In this document: positions 18,561 to 28,472 of the stretch, in pieces
Numbering within the stretch: position 1 is the stretch's first letter
Layout of the letters: the number at the start of each line of letters is the position of its first letter
NCBI RefSeq assembly: GCF_000517265.1
Contig: NZ_AYSJ01000017.1
Coordinates: forward strand, 228,065-292,064
Source of the DNA: Photorhabdus khanii NC19
GTDB taxonomy: Bacteria > Pseudomonadota > Gammaproteobacteria > Enterobacterales > Enterobacteriaceae
Length of the DNA: 64,000 nt
Direction of reading: 5' to 3'
The notes under the pieces: generated by a model
Database searches by the model: none
The model's input: only the letters and a program-made list of their open reading frames with translations
What the model was told of the DNA's origin: nothing
Position numbers and translations under genes: made by a program

Positions 18561-19666
18561 GCATTTTCCGTATATCCGCATTCAAGGCACTCGAATTGAC
18601 TTTGTGATATGCGGTTTTCTTTCGCTGTATGACCGCAACATGCGCACCGCTGGCTGGTGTATGCCGGAGGGACTGCCAGTACCTGACCGCCGCGCCAGCG
18701 CTGCTTATATTCTAGCTGACGGCGCATTTCATACCAGCCCTGATCCAGTATCGCGCGATTTAAGCCTGATTTAGCCCGAACGCTCCTTCCGGGCTGTTCT
18801 GCCGTGCCTTTCGCTGACTTCGACATGTTACTGACCTTCAAATCTTCAATCACGATCATCGCGTGGTTTTTGCTTATTTTCGTGGTGGTCTTATGAAGGT
18901 AGTCGCGGCGAATATTGGCAATATGCGAGTGCAGACGCTGAATTTTTCGCTTCTGTTTCTGCCAGTTGGCGCTGAACTTAACTTTGCGGCTTAACTGTCT
19001 CTGGCGCTTCGCCAGCTTGCGCTGGCGGGTTTTAAAACTGTTGACCGGTTCGTATATCGTCCCGTCTGAGAGCGTCGCCAGTTTCGATATCCCGGCATCC
19101 AGACCCACCATTGTTGTTGATTCGTGGTGTGGCTCAGAGGCTTCTATCTCGACTTGAAACGACACATACCATTTACCCACTGACTGGCTGATCGTGGCAT
19201 TTTTGATTTTGCCGTTCACCTCCTGCGATTGCCGGAACTTTATCCATCCGAGCCCAGAAGGCAGCCTGACTCTGCGATTTTCAAGGAGACAATATTTTTC
19301 AAAATTGACGAACCGGATTGAATCCCTGCCGTCATTTTTTCGTTTCCATACAGGCGCTTTCGCTGCCAGTGTTTTATCGAAGCTACGCCTCCATGCCCCC
19401 TGTAAGTCTTTAAGTTTTTGTTGAAGGTTATCGGTGTAAGCTTCCTGTAAGAAGGCGTATTCCGGTGTTTTTTTCCACCCCGTGAGCATTCGGTTGAGTT
19501 CAAACGCGGAGGGAAGTTTTCCGCCGGAATCCAGAATGTGTTTTGTTACCTGAAGTCCGTGATTCCAGACAAAACGAGCACACCCGCATAACTGCCGCAA
19601 ACGCGGCAACTGTTCTTCAGTTGGCTCTAGTCTGAACTTGTAGGCTTTCAGTATTAGCATTATCAT
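18434..19666 (-). CDS. tnpB: TnpB, RNA-guided nuclease of IS200/IS605 element
   Basis: 410 aa, or 408 if the later ATG in MLILKAYKF is used. TnpB proteins are RNA-guided DNA nucleases related to Cas12 that promote retention of the element. The N-terminal helix-turn-helix is [20 protein letters not shown]. The RuvC residues are present: Asp in [13 protein letters not shown], Glu in [11 protein letters not shown] and Asp in [10 protein letters not shown]. The zinc finger pairs CACCG and CLECG are also present. All catalytic positions appear intact. The 3' end lies 50 bp from the element's end, where the guide RNA scaffold is expected. Confidence 0.93.
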   Translation of the reverse strand: MIMLILKAYKFRLEPTEEQLPRLRQLCGCARFVWNHGLQVTKHILDSGGKLPSAFELNRMLTGWKKTPEYAFLQEAYTDNLQQKLKDLQGAWRRSFDKTLAAKAPVWKRKNDGRDSIRFVNFEKYCLLENRRVRLPSGLGWIKFRQSQEVNGKIKNATISQSVGKWYVSFQVEIEASEPHHESTTMVGLDAGISKLATLSDGTIYEPVNSFKTRQRKLAKRQRQLSRKVKFSANWQKQKRKIQRLHSHIANIRRDYLHKTTTKISKNHAMIVIEDLKVSNMSKSAKGTAEQPGRSVRAKSGLNRAILDQGWYEMRRQLEYKQRWRGGQVLAVPPAYTSQRCACCGHTAKENRISQSQFECLECGYTENADINGARNILAAGHAVLACGGRVQSGRPSKQEPDAERSAVAH

Positions 19667-19718
19667 TCAGTGTGTAGTAGGTTTACTCTCTATTTTACTG
19701 TGCCTTCGGCTAACTTCA

Positions 19719-20123
19719 ATGCAAAAATACAAAATTAATCGTTCACGACATGCCGCCTTTCTTTTGCATGTACATCTTGTGTTTGTGACCAAATACCGTA
19801 GAAAGATTCTTGGCGAGCGACACTATTCAGCCTTTCATCAGTATGCAGGTGAAATCTGCCGTGACTTCGGCGCAGAACTTAAAGGGAGTCACGGCGATTT
19901 AGATCATGTTCATATGCTGATTGAGTATCCCCCGACCGTTCAGCTATCGGTATTGGTTAACTCGCTGAAAGCGGTAACCTCCCGTCGCTTACGTAATGAG
20001 TTTCTGGACTTACGCGAAGCATACGGAAAGGCCGTTCTCTGGTCTCGCTCCTACTTTGCGGGTTCATGCGGTGGAGCACCGCTGGAAGTGGTGAAACAAT
20101 ACATTCAACATCAGCGTGGCTGA
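19719..20123 (+). CDS. tnpA: TnpA, HUH tyrosine (Y1) transposase
   Basis: 134 aa, usual for IS200/IS605 TnpA. It cuts and rejoins single-stranded element ends. The HUH motif is HVHMLIEY at ~66-73, and the catalytic tyrosine lies in VVKQYIQHQ near the C terminus. The N-terminal SRHAAFLLHVHLVFVTKYRR is typical of the family. It is transcribed away from tnpB. All key residues are present, so the element may be active. Confidence 0.95.
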   Translation: MQKYKINRSRHAAFLLHVHLVFVTKYRRKILGERHYSAFHQYAGEICRDFGAELKGSHGDLDHVHMLIEYPPTVQLSVLVNSLKAVTSRRLRNEFLDLREAYGKAVLWSRSYFAGSCGGAPLEVVKQYIQHQRG

Positions 20124-20201
20124 TGATCCTACGGGCTTTTCAAGCCCGTCCAAATTCCCCTCCCGCCTGATGTCGGCGGGAATACCCTTTGGAGGTAAAG
20201 A

Positions 20202-20330
20202 TGGGCTGTGTGCACAGGTGTAACTTTCGGGATGGGTTTTCACCCAAGAAATATCGTCTGGCGTATCTTTTTCTTTCCTCTGCCTGCGTTCTTAATTTTG
20301 ATTTGGGGCTTGTACCACTTCTTCTATTAG
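20202..20330 (+). pseudogene. ybgE: Cyd operon protein YbgE, 3' part
   Basis: The frame WAVCTGVTFGMGF, then PLPAFLILIWGLYHFFY and a stop TAG at 20328-20330, matches the end of YbgE (E. coli …MWAVCAGVIHGVGF…). It is in the correct frame to join the 5' part at 18226-18384. This half has no start of its own. Confidence 0.92.
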
Positions 20331-20446
20331 TTAATTCTGTATGTTATGGGATTTTTAGCCAATAAATTTTTTATTTGCACATTATTCCAAAGCTGCATGG
20401 TCTTGAGTATAGTGGCAGCGTTAATTCGCCTTACTTAGGATTGAAA

Positions 20447-21543
<1,097 letters not shown>

Positions 21544-21557
21544 TAAGGGGAGAGGCT

Positions 21558-21983
21558 ATGGCACGCACTCGTAGTCGCAAGCGTGAGCTGAAATCCGAAA
21601 TCAATATCGTTCCCTTACTGGACGTGTTGCTGGTTTTGTTGCTTATTTTTATGGCGACAGCACCGATTATCACTCAGAGCGTAGAAGTTGATTTGCCGGA
21701 TGCAGTAGATTCCAAAACGGTTTCCAGCTCCGATAACCCGCCGGTCATCGTGGAAGTTTCTGGTGTTGGTCAATACACTATGGTAGTTAACCATGAACGA
21801 CTGGAATTATTACCTGAGCCGCAGATTATTGCTGAAGCGCAGGCCCGAATAAAAGAGAACCCGAAAACCGTTTTCTTGATCGGTGGTTCGAAAGAAGTGC
21901 CTTATGATGAGATTATTAAAGCACTGAACATGTTACATCAGGCCGGTGTGAAATCCGTTGGTTTAATGACTCAGCCTATCTGA
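21558..21983 (+). CDS. tolR: Tol-Pal system subunit TolR
   Basis: 141 aa. A single-span, ExbD-like protein that pairs with TolQ. The membrane helix carries the essential acid Asp22 in NIVPLLDVLLVLLLIFMAT, and the periplasmic domain ends KSVGLMTQPI. AAGGGGAG precedes the ATG. tolA follows after 45 bp. Confidence 0.97.
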   Translation: MARTRSRKRELKSEINIVPLLDVLLVLLLIFMATAPIITQSVEVDLPDAVDSKTVSSSDNPPVIVEVSGVGQYTMVVNHERLELLPEPQIIAEAQARIKENPKTVFLIGGSKEVPYDEIIKALNMLHQAGVKSVGLMTQPI

Positions 21984-22028
21984 GTCTGGCCGGCAGTTGC
22001 TGTTATTTAAAGATTTTGGATATCGAGC

Positions 22029-23096
22029 GTGGGAAAGACAAACGGGCAAAACAATAAGCTAAATCGCGCCGTTATCGTTTCGGTTGTGTTGCATATTATT
22101 TTGATAGGGTTACTTATTTGGGGTTCCCTGACGCAAAAAACTGAAATGGGTGGCGGTGGACAGGATGGTTCTGTTATTGACGCTGTTATGGTCGATCCGA
22201 ATGCGGTAGTACAACAGTACAATCAACACCAGCAGCAGCAAGCTGACGCTAAACGTGCAGAACAGTTACGTAACAAGAAAGCGGAGCAGCAAGCAGCCGA
22301 ATTGAGAGAAAAACAGGCTGAGGAACAGGAGCGCCTGAAAGCGGTAGAAGAAGAGCGGATTAAAGCGCAACAGGTTGCGGAAGAACAAAAAAAGCAAGCG
22401 GTGGAAGCAGCTGCCAAAGCCCGTGAAGAGCAAAAACAGGCAGAAGAAGCTGCGGCAAAGGCTAAGGCTGAAAAAGAAAAACTGATTAAAGATCAGGCTG
22501 AGGCACAGGAAAAAGCAGAAGCCGAAGCTAAAAAAGAAGCTGAAGCCGCTGCTGCTAAACAAAAAGCCGCGGAAGAAGCGAAAGCCAAAGCGGAAGCTGA
22601 GGCTAAAGCAAAAGCCAGGGTTGAAGCGGATGCTAAAGCCAAAGCTGAGGCAGATGCAAAAGCTAAGGTAAAAGCTGACGCTGACGCCAAGAAAAAAGCG
22701 GCGGCACAAGTCGCCAAACAGGCAAGTGAAGTTGATGATTTACTCGGTGGTTTAACTTCTAATGCGCCAAAGCAGGGGGGGGCTTCTGCTGCGGGTAAAG
22801 GTGGTGGTAAGAAAAGTGGTGCTTCAAATTCTGATATTAATAACTATCTTGGGCAGATTCAGATAGCAATACAGAATAAGTTTTATGATCCAAGTATGTA
22901 TCGTGGGCGTATGTGTACATTACGGATTAAGCTTGCTCCTGATGGTTTGCTGATAGATATAAAACCAGAAGGCGGGGATCAGGCACTGTGTCAGGCTGCG
23001 GTAGCCGCAGCTAAACAAGCGAAAATTCCGAAACCACCAAGTAAAGAGATTTACGAAGTGTTTAAGAATGCTCCGATTGATTTCAAACCTCAATAA
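22029..23096 (+). CDS. tolA: Tol-Pal system protein TolA
   Basis: 355 aa with a GTG start (GTGGGAAAGACAAAC). It spans the periplasm to link the TolQR motor to Pal and TolB. Layout: an N-terminal membrane helix (~14-34), a long Ala/Lys/Glu-rich helical domain II (~60-235, many KAEA repeats) and a C-terminal globular domain III from ~270 (NNYLGQIQIAIQNKFYDPSM; paired Cys in CTLRIKLAPDG and ALCQAAVAAAKQ). It is shorter than E. coli TolA (421 aa) because domain II is shorter; that repeat region varies widely among species. Confidence 0.96.
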   Translation: MGKTNGQNNKLNRAVIVSVVLHIILIGLLIWGSLTQKTEMGGGGQDGSVIDAVMVDPNAVVQQYNQHQQQQADAKRAEQLRNKKAEQQAAELREKQAEEQERLKAVEEERIKAQQVAEEQKKQAVEAAAKAREEQKQAEEAAAKAKAEKEKLIKDQAEAQEKAEAEAKKEAEAAAAKQKAAEEAKAKAEAEAKAKARVEADAKAKAEADAKAKVKADADAKKKAAAQVAKQASEVDDLLGGLTSNAPKQGGASAAGKGGGKKSGASNSDINNYLGQIQIAIQNKFYDPSMYRGRMCTLRIKLAPDGLLIDIKPEGGDQALCQAAVAAAKQAKIPKPPSKEIYEVFKNAPIDFKPQ

Positions 23097-23122
23097 GATT
23101 GTTATTTATAGAGATTATTAAT

Positions 23123-23170
23123 AACAAACAAAACCATTCAATGTTATTAAGCTATCTGGTTTTGTTTGTT
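23123..23170. repeat. 14-bp perfect inverted repeat in the tolA-tolB gap
   Basis: AACAAACAAAACCA (23123-23136) and TGGTTTTGTTTGTT (23157-23170) are exact reverse complements with a 20-nt loop. It may attenuate or terminate part of the tolQRA transcript ahead of tolB-pal-cpoB. Confidence 0.65.
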
Positions 23171-23229
23171 GACGTTTGTTAATATTCTGCGAATTATTGC
23201 GGCATTCCATCTGCGATAAGGGAGAGATG

Positions 23230-24522
23230 ATGAAGCAGGCTTTTAAAGTAGTGCTGGGCATTTTGATGTTGTGGGCCGCTGTTGCTCACGCAGAAGTTCG
23301 TATTGAAATCACACAAGGTGTCGATTCTGCACGTCCTATTGGTGTTGTGCCATTTAAATGGACTGGGGCGGGTAATGCACCTGAAGAGATAGGTGCGATC
23401 GTTGGGGCGGATCTTCGCAACAGCGGTAAATTTAATCCTATTGATGTCAGCCGTATGCCACAGCAACCGACGACTGCATCTGAGGTGACGCCTGCTGCGT
23501 GGTCGGCACTGGGGATTGATGCGGTTATTGTCGGGCAGATTCAACCCAGTGCGGATGGTAGTTTCCTGATTTCTTATCAGTTGGTTGATACTGCTGGCGC
23601 TCCGGGAACCGTTCTTGCCCAGAATCAGCTTAAAGTGACTAAGCAGTGGTTGCGTTATGCGGCGCATACCGTCAGTGATGAAGCGTTTGAAAAGCTGACT
23701 GGCATTAAAGGCGCATTCCGTACTCGCCTGGCTTATGTTGTGAAAACGAATGGCGGCAAATATCCATATGAGCTGCGTGTATCCGATTACGATGGTTACA
23801 ACCAGTTCACTGTTCACCGTTCGCCAGAGCCATTGATGTCACCGGCATGGTCTCCTGATGGCGCTAAACTGGCTTATGTGACTTTTGAGAGTGGCCGTTC
23901 TGCCTTGGTTATTCAGACCTTAGCCAGCGGTGAAGTACGTCAGGTTGCTTCTTTTCCGCGTCATAACGGAGCACCTGCATTTTCCCCTGATGGCAGTAAG
24001 TTGGCGTTTGCCCTGTCCAAATCGGGTAGTTTGAATCTTTACGTGATGGACTTGGGTTCAGCTCAGATCCGTCAGGTTACAGATGGCCGCAGTAACAATA
24101 CTGAGCCAAGTTGGATGCCGGATAACCAGACTTTGGTCTATACCTCCGATCAGGGTGGTCGTCCGCAGTTATACAAAGTCAATATTAATGGCGGTGCTCC
24201 GCAACGCCTCACTTGGGAAGGCACACAAAACCAGGATGCTGATGTTAGTTCCGATGGTAGTTTTGTGATGATGGTCAGCTCAGAGAGTGGTAAGCAGCAC
24301 ATTGCTAAACAAGATCTGGCAACGGGAACCGTTCAAACTTTGACGGATACGTTCCTGGATGAAACGCCAAGTATCGCACCTAACGGCACTATGGTGATTT
24401 ATAGCTCCACCCAAGGGTTGGGGACTGTATTGCAGCTAGTTTCGACTGACGGGCGTTTCAAAGCGCGTCTTCCGGCGACTGATGGACAGGTAAAATTTCC
24501 TGCCTGGTCGCCGTATCTGTGA
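23230..24522 (+). CDS. tolB: Tol-Pal system periplasmic protein TolB
   Basis: 430 aa from the second of two adjacent ATGs, the same length as E. coli TolB; AAGGGAGA lies just upstream. Signal peptide [21 protein letters not shown]. An N-terminal domain (~22-150) is followed by a six-bladed beta-propeller with repeated SPDGxKLAY/F and SxxSG motifs. It binds Pal and TolA during cell-envelope constriction. An upstream extension to 23176 is open but not conserved. Confidence 0.97.
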   Translation: MKQAFKVVLGILMLWAAVAHAEVRIEITQGVDSARPIGVVPFKWTGAGNAPEEIGAIVGADLRNSGKFNPIDVSRMPQQPTTASEVTPAAWSALGIDAVIVGQIQPSADGSFLISYQLVDTAGAPGTVLAQNQLKVTKQWLRYAAHTVSDEAFEKLTGIKGAFRTRLAYVVKTNGGKYPYELRVSDYDGYNQFTVHRSPEPLMSPAWSPDGAKLAYVTFESGRSALVIQTLASGEVRQVASFPRHNGAPAFSPDGSKLAFALSKSGSLNLYVMDLGSAQIRQVTDGRSNNTEPSWMPDNQTLVYTSDQGGRPQLYKVNINGGAPQRLTWEGTQNQDADVSSDGSFVMMVSSESGKQHIAKQDLATGTVQTLTDTFLDETPSIAPNGTMVIYSSTQGLGTVLQLVSTDGRFKARLPATDGQVKFPAWSPYL

Positions 24523-24566
24523 TGCATAATAATATGTATGGCAAACTATAAAAAGGATCAAAAGAG

Positions 24567-25067
24567 ATGCAACTGAACAAAGTGCTAAAAGGGCTGATGT
24601 TAGCTTTACCCGTTATGGCCGTAGCAGCGTGTAGTTCTAACAAGAATGCTGATAACGATCAGACTGGTGTAGGCACTGTTAACGAAACTAATGCGGGTCT
24701 GTCAGCAGAAGAATTAGCTCGTCAGCAAATGCAAGAGTTGCAAAACAACAACATTGTATATTTTGGTTTCGATAAATACGACATCAGCTCAGATTTTTCT
24801 CAGCTGTTAGACGCTCACGCAGCATTCTTGCGTAGCAACCCATCTTATAAAGTTGTTGTAGAAGGTCATGCTGACGAACGTGGTACTCCTGAGTACAACA
24901 TCGCATTAGGTGAACGCCGTGCTAACGCAGTGAAAATGTACCTGCAAGGTAAAGGTGTTTCCGGTGAGCAGATCTCTATCGTCTCTTACGGTAAAGAGAA
25001 ACCAGCGGTACTGGGCCACGAAGAAGCAGCATATGCTAAAAACCGTCGTGCAGTATTGGCATACTAA
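24567..25067 (+). CDS. pal: Peptidoglycan-associated lipoprotein Pal
   Basis: 166 aa. Lipobox …VMAVAACSS with the lipidated Cys22. The C-terminal OmpA-like domain has the peptidoglycan-binding motif [20 protein letters not shown] and [14 protein letters not shown]. It is anchored in the outer membrane and binds TolB and peptidoglycan. Slightly shorter linker than E. coli Pal (173 aa). Confidence 0.98.
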   Translation: MQLNKVLKGLMLALPVMAVAACSSNKNADNDQTGVGTVNETNAGLSAEELARQQMQELQNNNIVYFGFDKYDISSDFSQLLDAHAAFLRSNPSYKVVVEGHADERGTPEYNIALGERRANAVKMYLQGKGVSGEQISIVSYGKEKPAVLGHEEAAYAKNRRAVLAY

Positions 25068-25076
25068 GAGTAATTC

Positions 25077-25844
25077 ATGAACAGTAACTTCAGACGTTAT
25101 TTTTTGGGTCTGTCGTTATTGGTTGGCGTAGCGGCTCCCTGGGCCGCTATTGCCCAAGCGCCAATCAGTAATGTCGGCTCGGGTTCTACCGATGAGCGCC
25201 TTACCCAATTAGAGCGTATTTCTAACGCTCACAGTCAGCTGTTGACCCAGCTCCAGCAACAACTTGCTGATTCTCAACGTGATATCGACATGCTCCGTGG
25301 GCAGATTCAAGAGAATCAGTATCAGCTTAATCAGGTTATAGAGCGGCAGAAGGATATTTATCAGCAACTGGAAGGCGCTACCCGTTCTGCGGATAGTAAA
25401 TCTGCTAAAAATACAGCATCTTCAGCAGCAAGTAATAGTGGTAATCAGGCGTCTTCAGCTACCAGTACGGGTAGCGAGAAGGGTGATTATGACGCTGCCG
25501 TTTCTTTGGCGGTGAATACCAAAGAATATGATAAAGCGATTACTGCCTTTCAGAGCTTTGTGAAGTCTTATCCAAAATCGAGTTATATGCCTAATGCGAA
25601 TTACTGGTTAGGGCAGCTTCACTATAACAAGGGTAAGAAAGACGACGCTGCTTATTATTTTGCGACAGTAGTAAAAGATTACCCTAAGTCTCAAAAGAGT
25701 GGTGAATCGTTGTATAAAGTTGGTTTAATCATGCAGGACAAGGGCCAGAAGGATAAAGCTAAATCTGTTTATCAGCAGGTTATGAAACAGTATCCTGGTT
25801 CGAGTGCGGCCAAACTGGCTGAAAAAAAGCTTTCTGCGTTGTAA
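25077..25844 (+). CDS. cpoB: Cell division coordinator CpoB
   Basis: 255 aa (263 in E. coli). Signal peptide to about AIAQA. An N-terminal coiled coil (~40-90: ERLTQLERISNAHSQLLTQL) mediates trimerisation, then comes a Ser/Ala linker (~100-135) and a C-terminal TPR domain (DYDAAVSLAVNTKEYDKAIT, YPKSSYMPNANYWLGQLHY). It coordinates PBP1B activity with the Tol system. Last gene of the tol-pal cluster. Confidence 0.96.
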   Translation: MNSNFRRYFLGLSLLVGVAAPWAAIAQAPISNVGSGSTDERLTQLERISNAHSQLLTQLQQQLADSQRDIDMLRGQIQENQYQLNQVIERQKDIYQQLEGATRSADSKSAKNTASSAASNSGNQASSATSTGSEKGDYDAAVSLAVNTKEYDKAITAFQSFVKSYPKSSYMPNANYWLGQLHYNKGKKDDAAYYFATVVKDYPKSQKSGESLYKVGLIMQDKGQKDKAKSVYQQVMKQYPGSSAAKLAEKKLSAL

Positions 25845-25850
25845 TTACCG

Positions 25851-25884
25851 ACCCCGGAAGATAGTATTAATACATTTTCGGGGT
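25851..25884 (+). terminator. Weak terminator after cpoB
   Basis: ACCCCG (25851-25856) pairs with CGGGGT (25879-25884), followed by TGTTTG. Short stem with a long loop. Confidence 0.45.
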
Positions 25885-25932
25885 TGTTTGAGTGTTTAAT
25901 AGGCATTTAAACGTAATTTGAAAAAATAATCA

Positions 25933-25969
25933 TTGCGCTACGCGGAAAAATCAGTAATATATGCCGCCG
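25933..25969 (+). promoter_or_regulatory. Promoter of the tRNA-Lys cluster
   Basis: TTGCGC, a 16-bp spacer and TAATAT (25955-25960) are followed by a GC-rich discriminator (ATGCCGCCG). That discriminator is typical of stringently controlled stable-RNA promoters. It lies about 30 bp upstream of the first tRNA. Confidence 0.6.
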
Positions 25970-25991
25970 TTGCCGAGAGAAGTCACAAGAT

Positions 25992-26067
25992 GGGTCGTTA
26001 GCTCAGTTGGTAGAGCAGTTGACTTTTAATCAATTGGTCGCAGGTTCGAATCCTGCACGACCCACCA
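25992..26067 (+). tRNA. tRNA-Lys (anticodon TTT)
   Basis: 76 nt with encoded CCA. The acceptor GGGTCGT pairs with ACGACCC. The anticodon arm TTGACTTTTAATCAA carries TTT, and the T arm is GCAGGTTCGAATCCTGC. It is the same as E. coli tRNA-Lys. Confidence 0.98.
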
Positions 26068-26102
26068 TCTTGAAGCTTCACTCAAAAACGAATTCCCTAG
26101 AT

Positions 26103-26178
26103 GGGTCGTTAGCTCAGTCGGTAGAGCAGTTGACTTTTAATCAATTGGTCGCAGGTTCGAATCCTGCACGACCCACCA
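26103..26178 (+). tRNA. tRNA-Lys (anticodon TTT), second copy
   Basis: 76 nt, differing from the first copy at a single D-loop base (TCAGTCGG instead of TCAGTTGG). CCA is encoded. Spacer of 35 nt from the first copy. Confidence 0.98.
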
Positions 26179-26213
26179 TCTTAGAGCTTCATTCAAAAAC
26201 GGATCCCCTGGAT

Positions 26214-26295
26214 GTGTCGTTAGCTCAGTCGGTAGAGCAGTTGACTTTTAATCAACAACGCGTAAGCGCACTTGGAAATCCTACACTCCTTACCA
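26214..26295 (+). pseudogene. Decayed third tRNA-Lys copy
   Basis: GTGTCGTTAGCTCAGTCGG through ATCAA (to 26255) matches the other copies with one acceptor change. The variable region is then replaced (CAACGCGTAAGCGCACTT) and the T arm and acceptor are degenerate (AATCCTACACTCCTTACCA). The acceptor ends cannot pair. It lies next to the transferred nucleotidyltransferase gene. Confidence 0.8.
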
Positions 26296-26304
26296 CCTCA
26301 AAAC

Positions 26305-27156
26305 TTACCTCCCAATAACTTGCATAATATGCTTCCTAACCTTACCGGGTAACTCACTATCGAACTCAAATATCTTCATTTCAGCGACTTCAGCAGAAAT
26401 TTCCGCATAAAGCTCTGTGGTTTCTAGCAATGCACGTATTGCTTCTTCTTTGCCATAACTGCCAAAAATCCTTTGAATACGTTTGCTGAACTTCTCAGGC
26501 AGCCATTCATGTAAATGATGGCCGTTGTACCAGACATCCATTTTTCCATCACTTTTTATCGAGGCGTACCACTCCATCATTGCCAGCAGTAATTCTTTCA
26601 TCTCATTATCCCTCATTTTTGCTGGCCATAAATCACCACGAGCGATATAAATAGGCACTTGTGTTGCCTCGAACCAAAACTCGCGCAGGTTTTCATTAAA
26701 TTCTGCTGATGATGGCAGATGCGATTTAGTCAATTGGTGAGTGATTTCAGGAAGCCCGTTTGTAAGGCCCGTCTTATCAAGGAGGATCTTATAGCCGCGT
26801 TGATAGAGTTCATCTAAGCCTCTTTGTTTCATATCTTTCAGGCGTTCAACACTTGCCAGTGTGAAATCCACCTTACGACCACCGCTAAAAACGACCAAAC
26901 AAGTTGGCCAATCTGGTTCACCCTCTTTTTCATTAGCCAGATGCAATGCAACCATAACGTCACCCAACTGCTTAAACCATAAATCGTTGCCTATTAATTC
27001 ATCTGTTCCTGAACCAATCAGTTCTATATCCAGATCTGAGAATTTATCTACACGTGTGTTTCTGGCACGGGAACCTGTTTGGATAACTGTATCAATACGG
27101 GGATCGTTATGGGCAAAAGTCAGGATTTTTTCCAGAAGAATTACCGGGTCTTCCAT
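26305..27156 (-). CDS. Aminoglycoside 6-adenylyltransferase-like nucleotidyltransferase (ANT(6)/AadK family)
   Basis: 283 aa, typical family length. ANT(6) enzymes transfer AMP to streptomycin. The nucleotidyltransferase motif TGSRARNTRVDKFSDLDIE (~27-45) has the G-S plus D-x-D pattern for Mg-ATP, with a third acid in GGRKVDFTLASVERLK (~92-107). The C-terminal helical part has REFWFEATQVPIYIARGDLW. Substrate cannot be told from sequence; resistance is only a possibility. The gene sits against the decayed tRNA copy on the opposite strand, which suggests acquisition at a tRNA locus. Confidence 0.85.
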   Translation of the reverse strand: MEDPVILLEKILTFAHNDPRIDTVIQTGSRARNTRVDKFSDLDIELIGSGTDELIGNDLWFKQLGDVMVALHLANEKEGEPDWPTCLVVFSGGRKVDFTLASVERLKDMKQRGLDELYQRGYKILLDKTGLTNGLPEITHQLTKSHLPSSAEFNENLREFWFEATQVPIYIARGDLWPAKMRDNEMKELLLAMMEWYASIKSDGKMDVWYNGHHLHEWLPEKFSKRIQRIFGSYGKEEAIRALLETTELYAEISAEVAEMKIFEFDSELPGKVRKHIMQVIGR

Positions 27157-27283
27157 TATATGAAGTTCCTATTTCACTTTAGTAATGATTGATGGATAAG
27201 CTTAATCTCATAAATTAGCAGGTAATGTAATAACTTATAACAGGTAAAATACTCCGCGACAAATTGATGTAAATTGGTTATTT

Positions 27284-27301
27284 TGTTTAGTATATAAAAC
27301 A
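27284..27301. promoter_or_regulatory. Candidate NadR operator upstream of nadA
   Basis: TGTTTAGTATATAAAACA matches the NadR box TGTTTA-N6-TAAACA at 11 of 12 defined positions. It lies 76 bp before the nadA ATG. NadR represses nadA-pnuC in related bacteria when NAD is plentiful. Confidence 0.65.
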
Positions 27302-27377
27302 AAGTTGCGTGAATTTTTTGATAATCAACCGGTTTTATCGCTTTTTTAAACTATATACTAAACAGAGAATCAGAGTA

Positions 27378-28418
27378 ATGAGCGAGTATATTGATTTTAA
27401 TTCAACCATTTACCCATTCCCACCGAAACCTGCTTTTCTCAGTAAGGATGAAAAGAAATATTGCCGTGAAAAAATCAAACACCTCCTGAAACAGCAGGAT
27501 GCAGTTATGGTTGCACATTATTACACCGATCCAGAGATCCAGGCTTTGGCTGAGGAGACCGGAGGGTGTGTGGCAGATTCATTGGAAATGGCCCGTTTTG
27601 GCAGCAATCATCCAGCTTCTACTCTATTAGTCGCTGGAGTGCGATTTATGGGAGAAACCGCCAAAATTCTCAATCCGGAAAAGCGGGTTTTAATGCCAAC
27701 GTTGGAAGCTGAGTGTTCGCTGGATCTGGGTTGCCCTGAAAAAGAATTTACTGAGTTTTGTGATAATAATTCGGATCGTACCGTCGTGGTTTATGCAAAT
27801 ACATCAGCAGCAGTTAAAGCACGGGCTGATTGGGTTGTAACTTCAAGTATTGCTGTTGAGCTGATCGATCATCTGGATAGCCAGGGGCAAAGGATAATTT
27901 GGGCACCGGATCGCCATTTGGGAAATTATGTCCGTAAACAGACAGGAGCCGATATTCTTTGTTGGCAAGGTGCTTGTATTGTCCATGATGAATTTAAAAC
28001 TCAGGCTTTGATGAGAATGCAAGGTCTGCATCCCGATGCTGCGATATTGGTTCACCCTGAATCACCACAAGCAGTTATTGATCTGGCTGATGTGGTTGGC
28101 TCAACTAGTCAGTTAATCAAAGCAGCGCAGTCTTTGCCGCATCAGAAGCTGATTGTCGCAACAGATAAAGGCATCTTTTATAAAATGCAGCAAGTCTGCC
28201 CAGGGAAGCAGTTATTTGAAGCGCCTACGGCTGGAGAAGGTGCGAGTTGCCGTAGTTGTGCCCATTGCCCGTGGATGGCGATGAATGGCTTACAAGCTAT
28301 CGTTCAGGGATTGGAGTGGGGTGGGGTTCAGCATGAAATATTTGTTAAAGCAGAGTTACGTGAAAAGGCGCTTATTCCTTTAAACAGGATGCTTGATTTT
28401 GCAACTCGGTTAAAATAG
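27378..28418 (+). CDS. nadA: Quinolinate synthase A
   Basis: 346 aa from ATG 27378, in register with E. coli NadA (347 aa); a longer in-frame start at 27309 is not conserved and overlaps the proposed promoter. It condenses iminoaspartate with dihydroxyacetone phosphate to quinolinate in NAD synthesis. The [4Fe-4S] cysteines are in [21 protein letters not shown] and [10 protein letters not shown]. Substrate-binding [10 protein letters not shown] is present. pnuC follows 54 bp downstream. Confidence 0.96.
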   Translation: MSEYIDFNSTIYPFPPKPAFLSKDEKKYCREKIKHLLKQQDAVMVAHYYTDPEIQALAEETGGCVADSLEMARFGSNHPASTLLVAGVRFMGETAKILNPEKRVLMPTLEAECSLDLGCPEKEFTEFCDNNSDRTVVVYANTSAAVKARADWVVTSSIAVELIDHLDSQGQRIIWAPDRHLGNYVRKQTGADILCWQGACIVHDEFKTQALMRMQGLHPDAAILVHPESPQAVIDLADVVGSTSQLIKAAQSLPHQKLIVATDKGIFYKMQQVCPGKQLFEAPTAGEGASCRSCAHCPWMAMNGLQAIVQGLEWGGVQHEIFVKAELREKALIPLNRMLDFATRLK

Positions 28419-28472
28419 GAAAACAAATAATGGGTGTCATTCTTTGTTGTCGATAATAATAGGATATAACAG

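Larger units (their letters stand above)
18384..20200. mobile_element. IS200/IS605-family insertion sequence (tnpA and tnpB divergent)
   Basis: The boundaries come from rejoining ybgE: removing about 1817 bp restores an uninterrupted frame (…LLI|WAVC…), placing the junctions at 18384 or 18385 and 20200 or 20201. There is no target duplication, as expected for this family. Read in the tnpB direction, the end next to tnpB finishes GGGGGAGGATGTCAA and the other end starts TTTACCTCCAAAGGG. Both transposition genes look intact. The tnpA and tnpB genes diverge from a 52-bp gap, as in IS605 itself. Confidence 0.9.

Noticed and set aside
20375-20446. N-terminal extension of YbgC from ATG 20375
   Set aside because: The GTG at 20447 has a proper AGGA and gives the conserved [18 protein letters not shown] start; the extension is not conserved and lies next to the ybgE remnant.
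22223-22717. Ala/Ser/Phe-rich frames on the minus strand opposite tolA
   Set aside because: Low-complexity shadows of the TolA helical repeat; no start site or conserved motif.
26007-26318. 103-aa frame across the tRNA-Lys cluster with repeated 'QLTFNQLVAGSNPARPT'
   Set aside because: The repeat is simply the tRNA-Lys sequence translated; the tRNA genes explain it fully.
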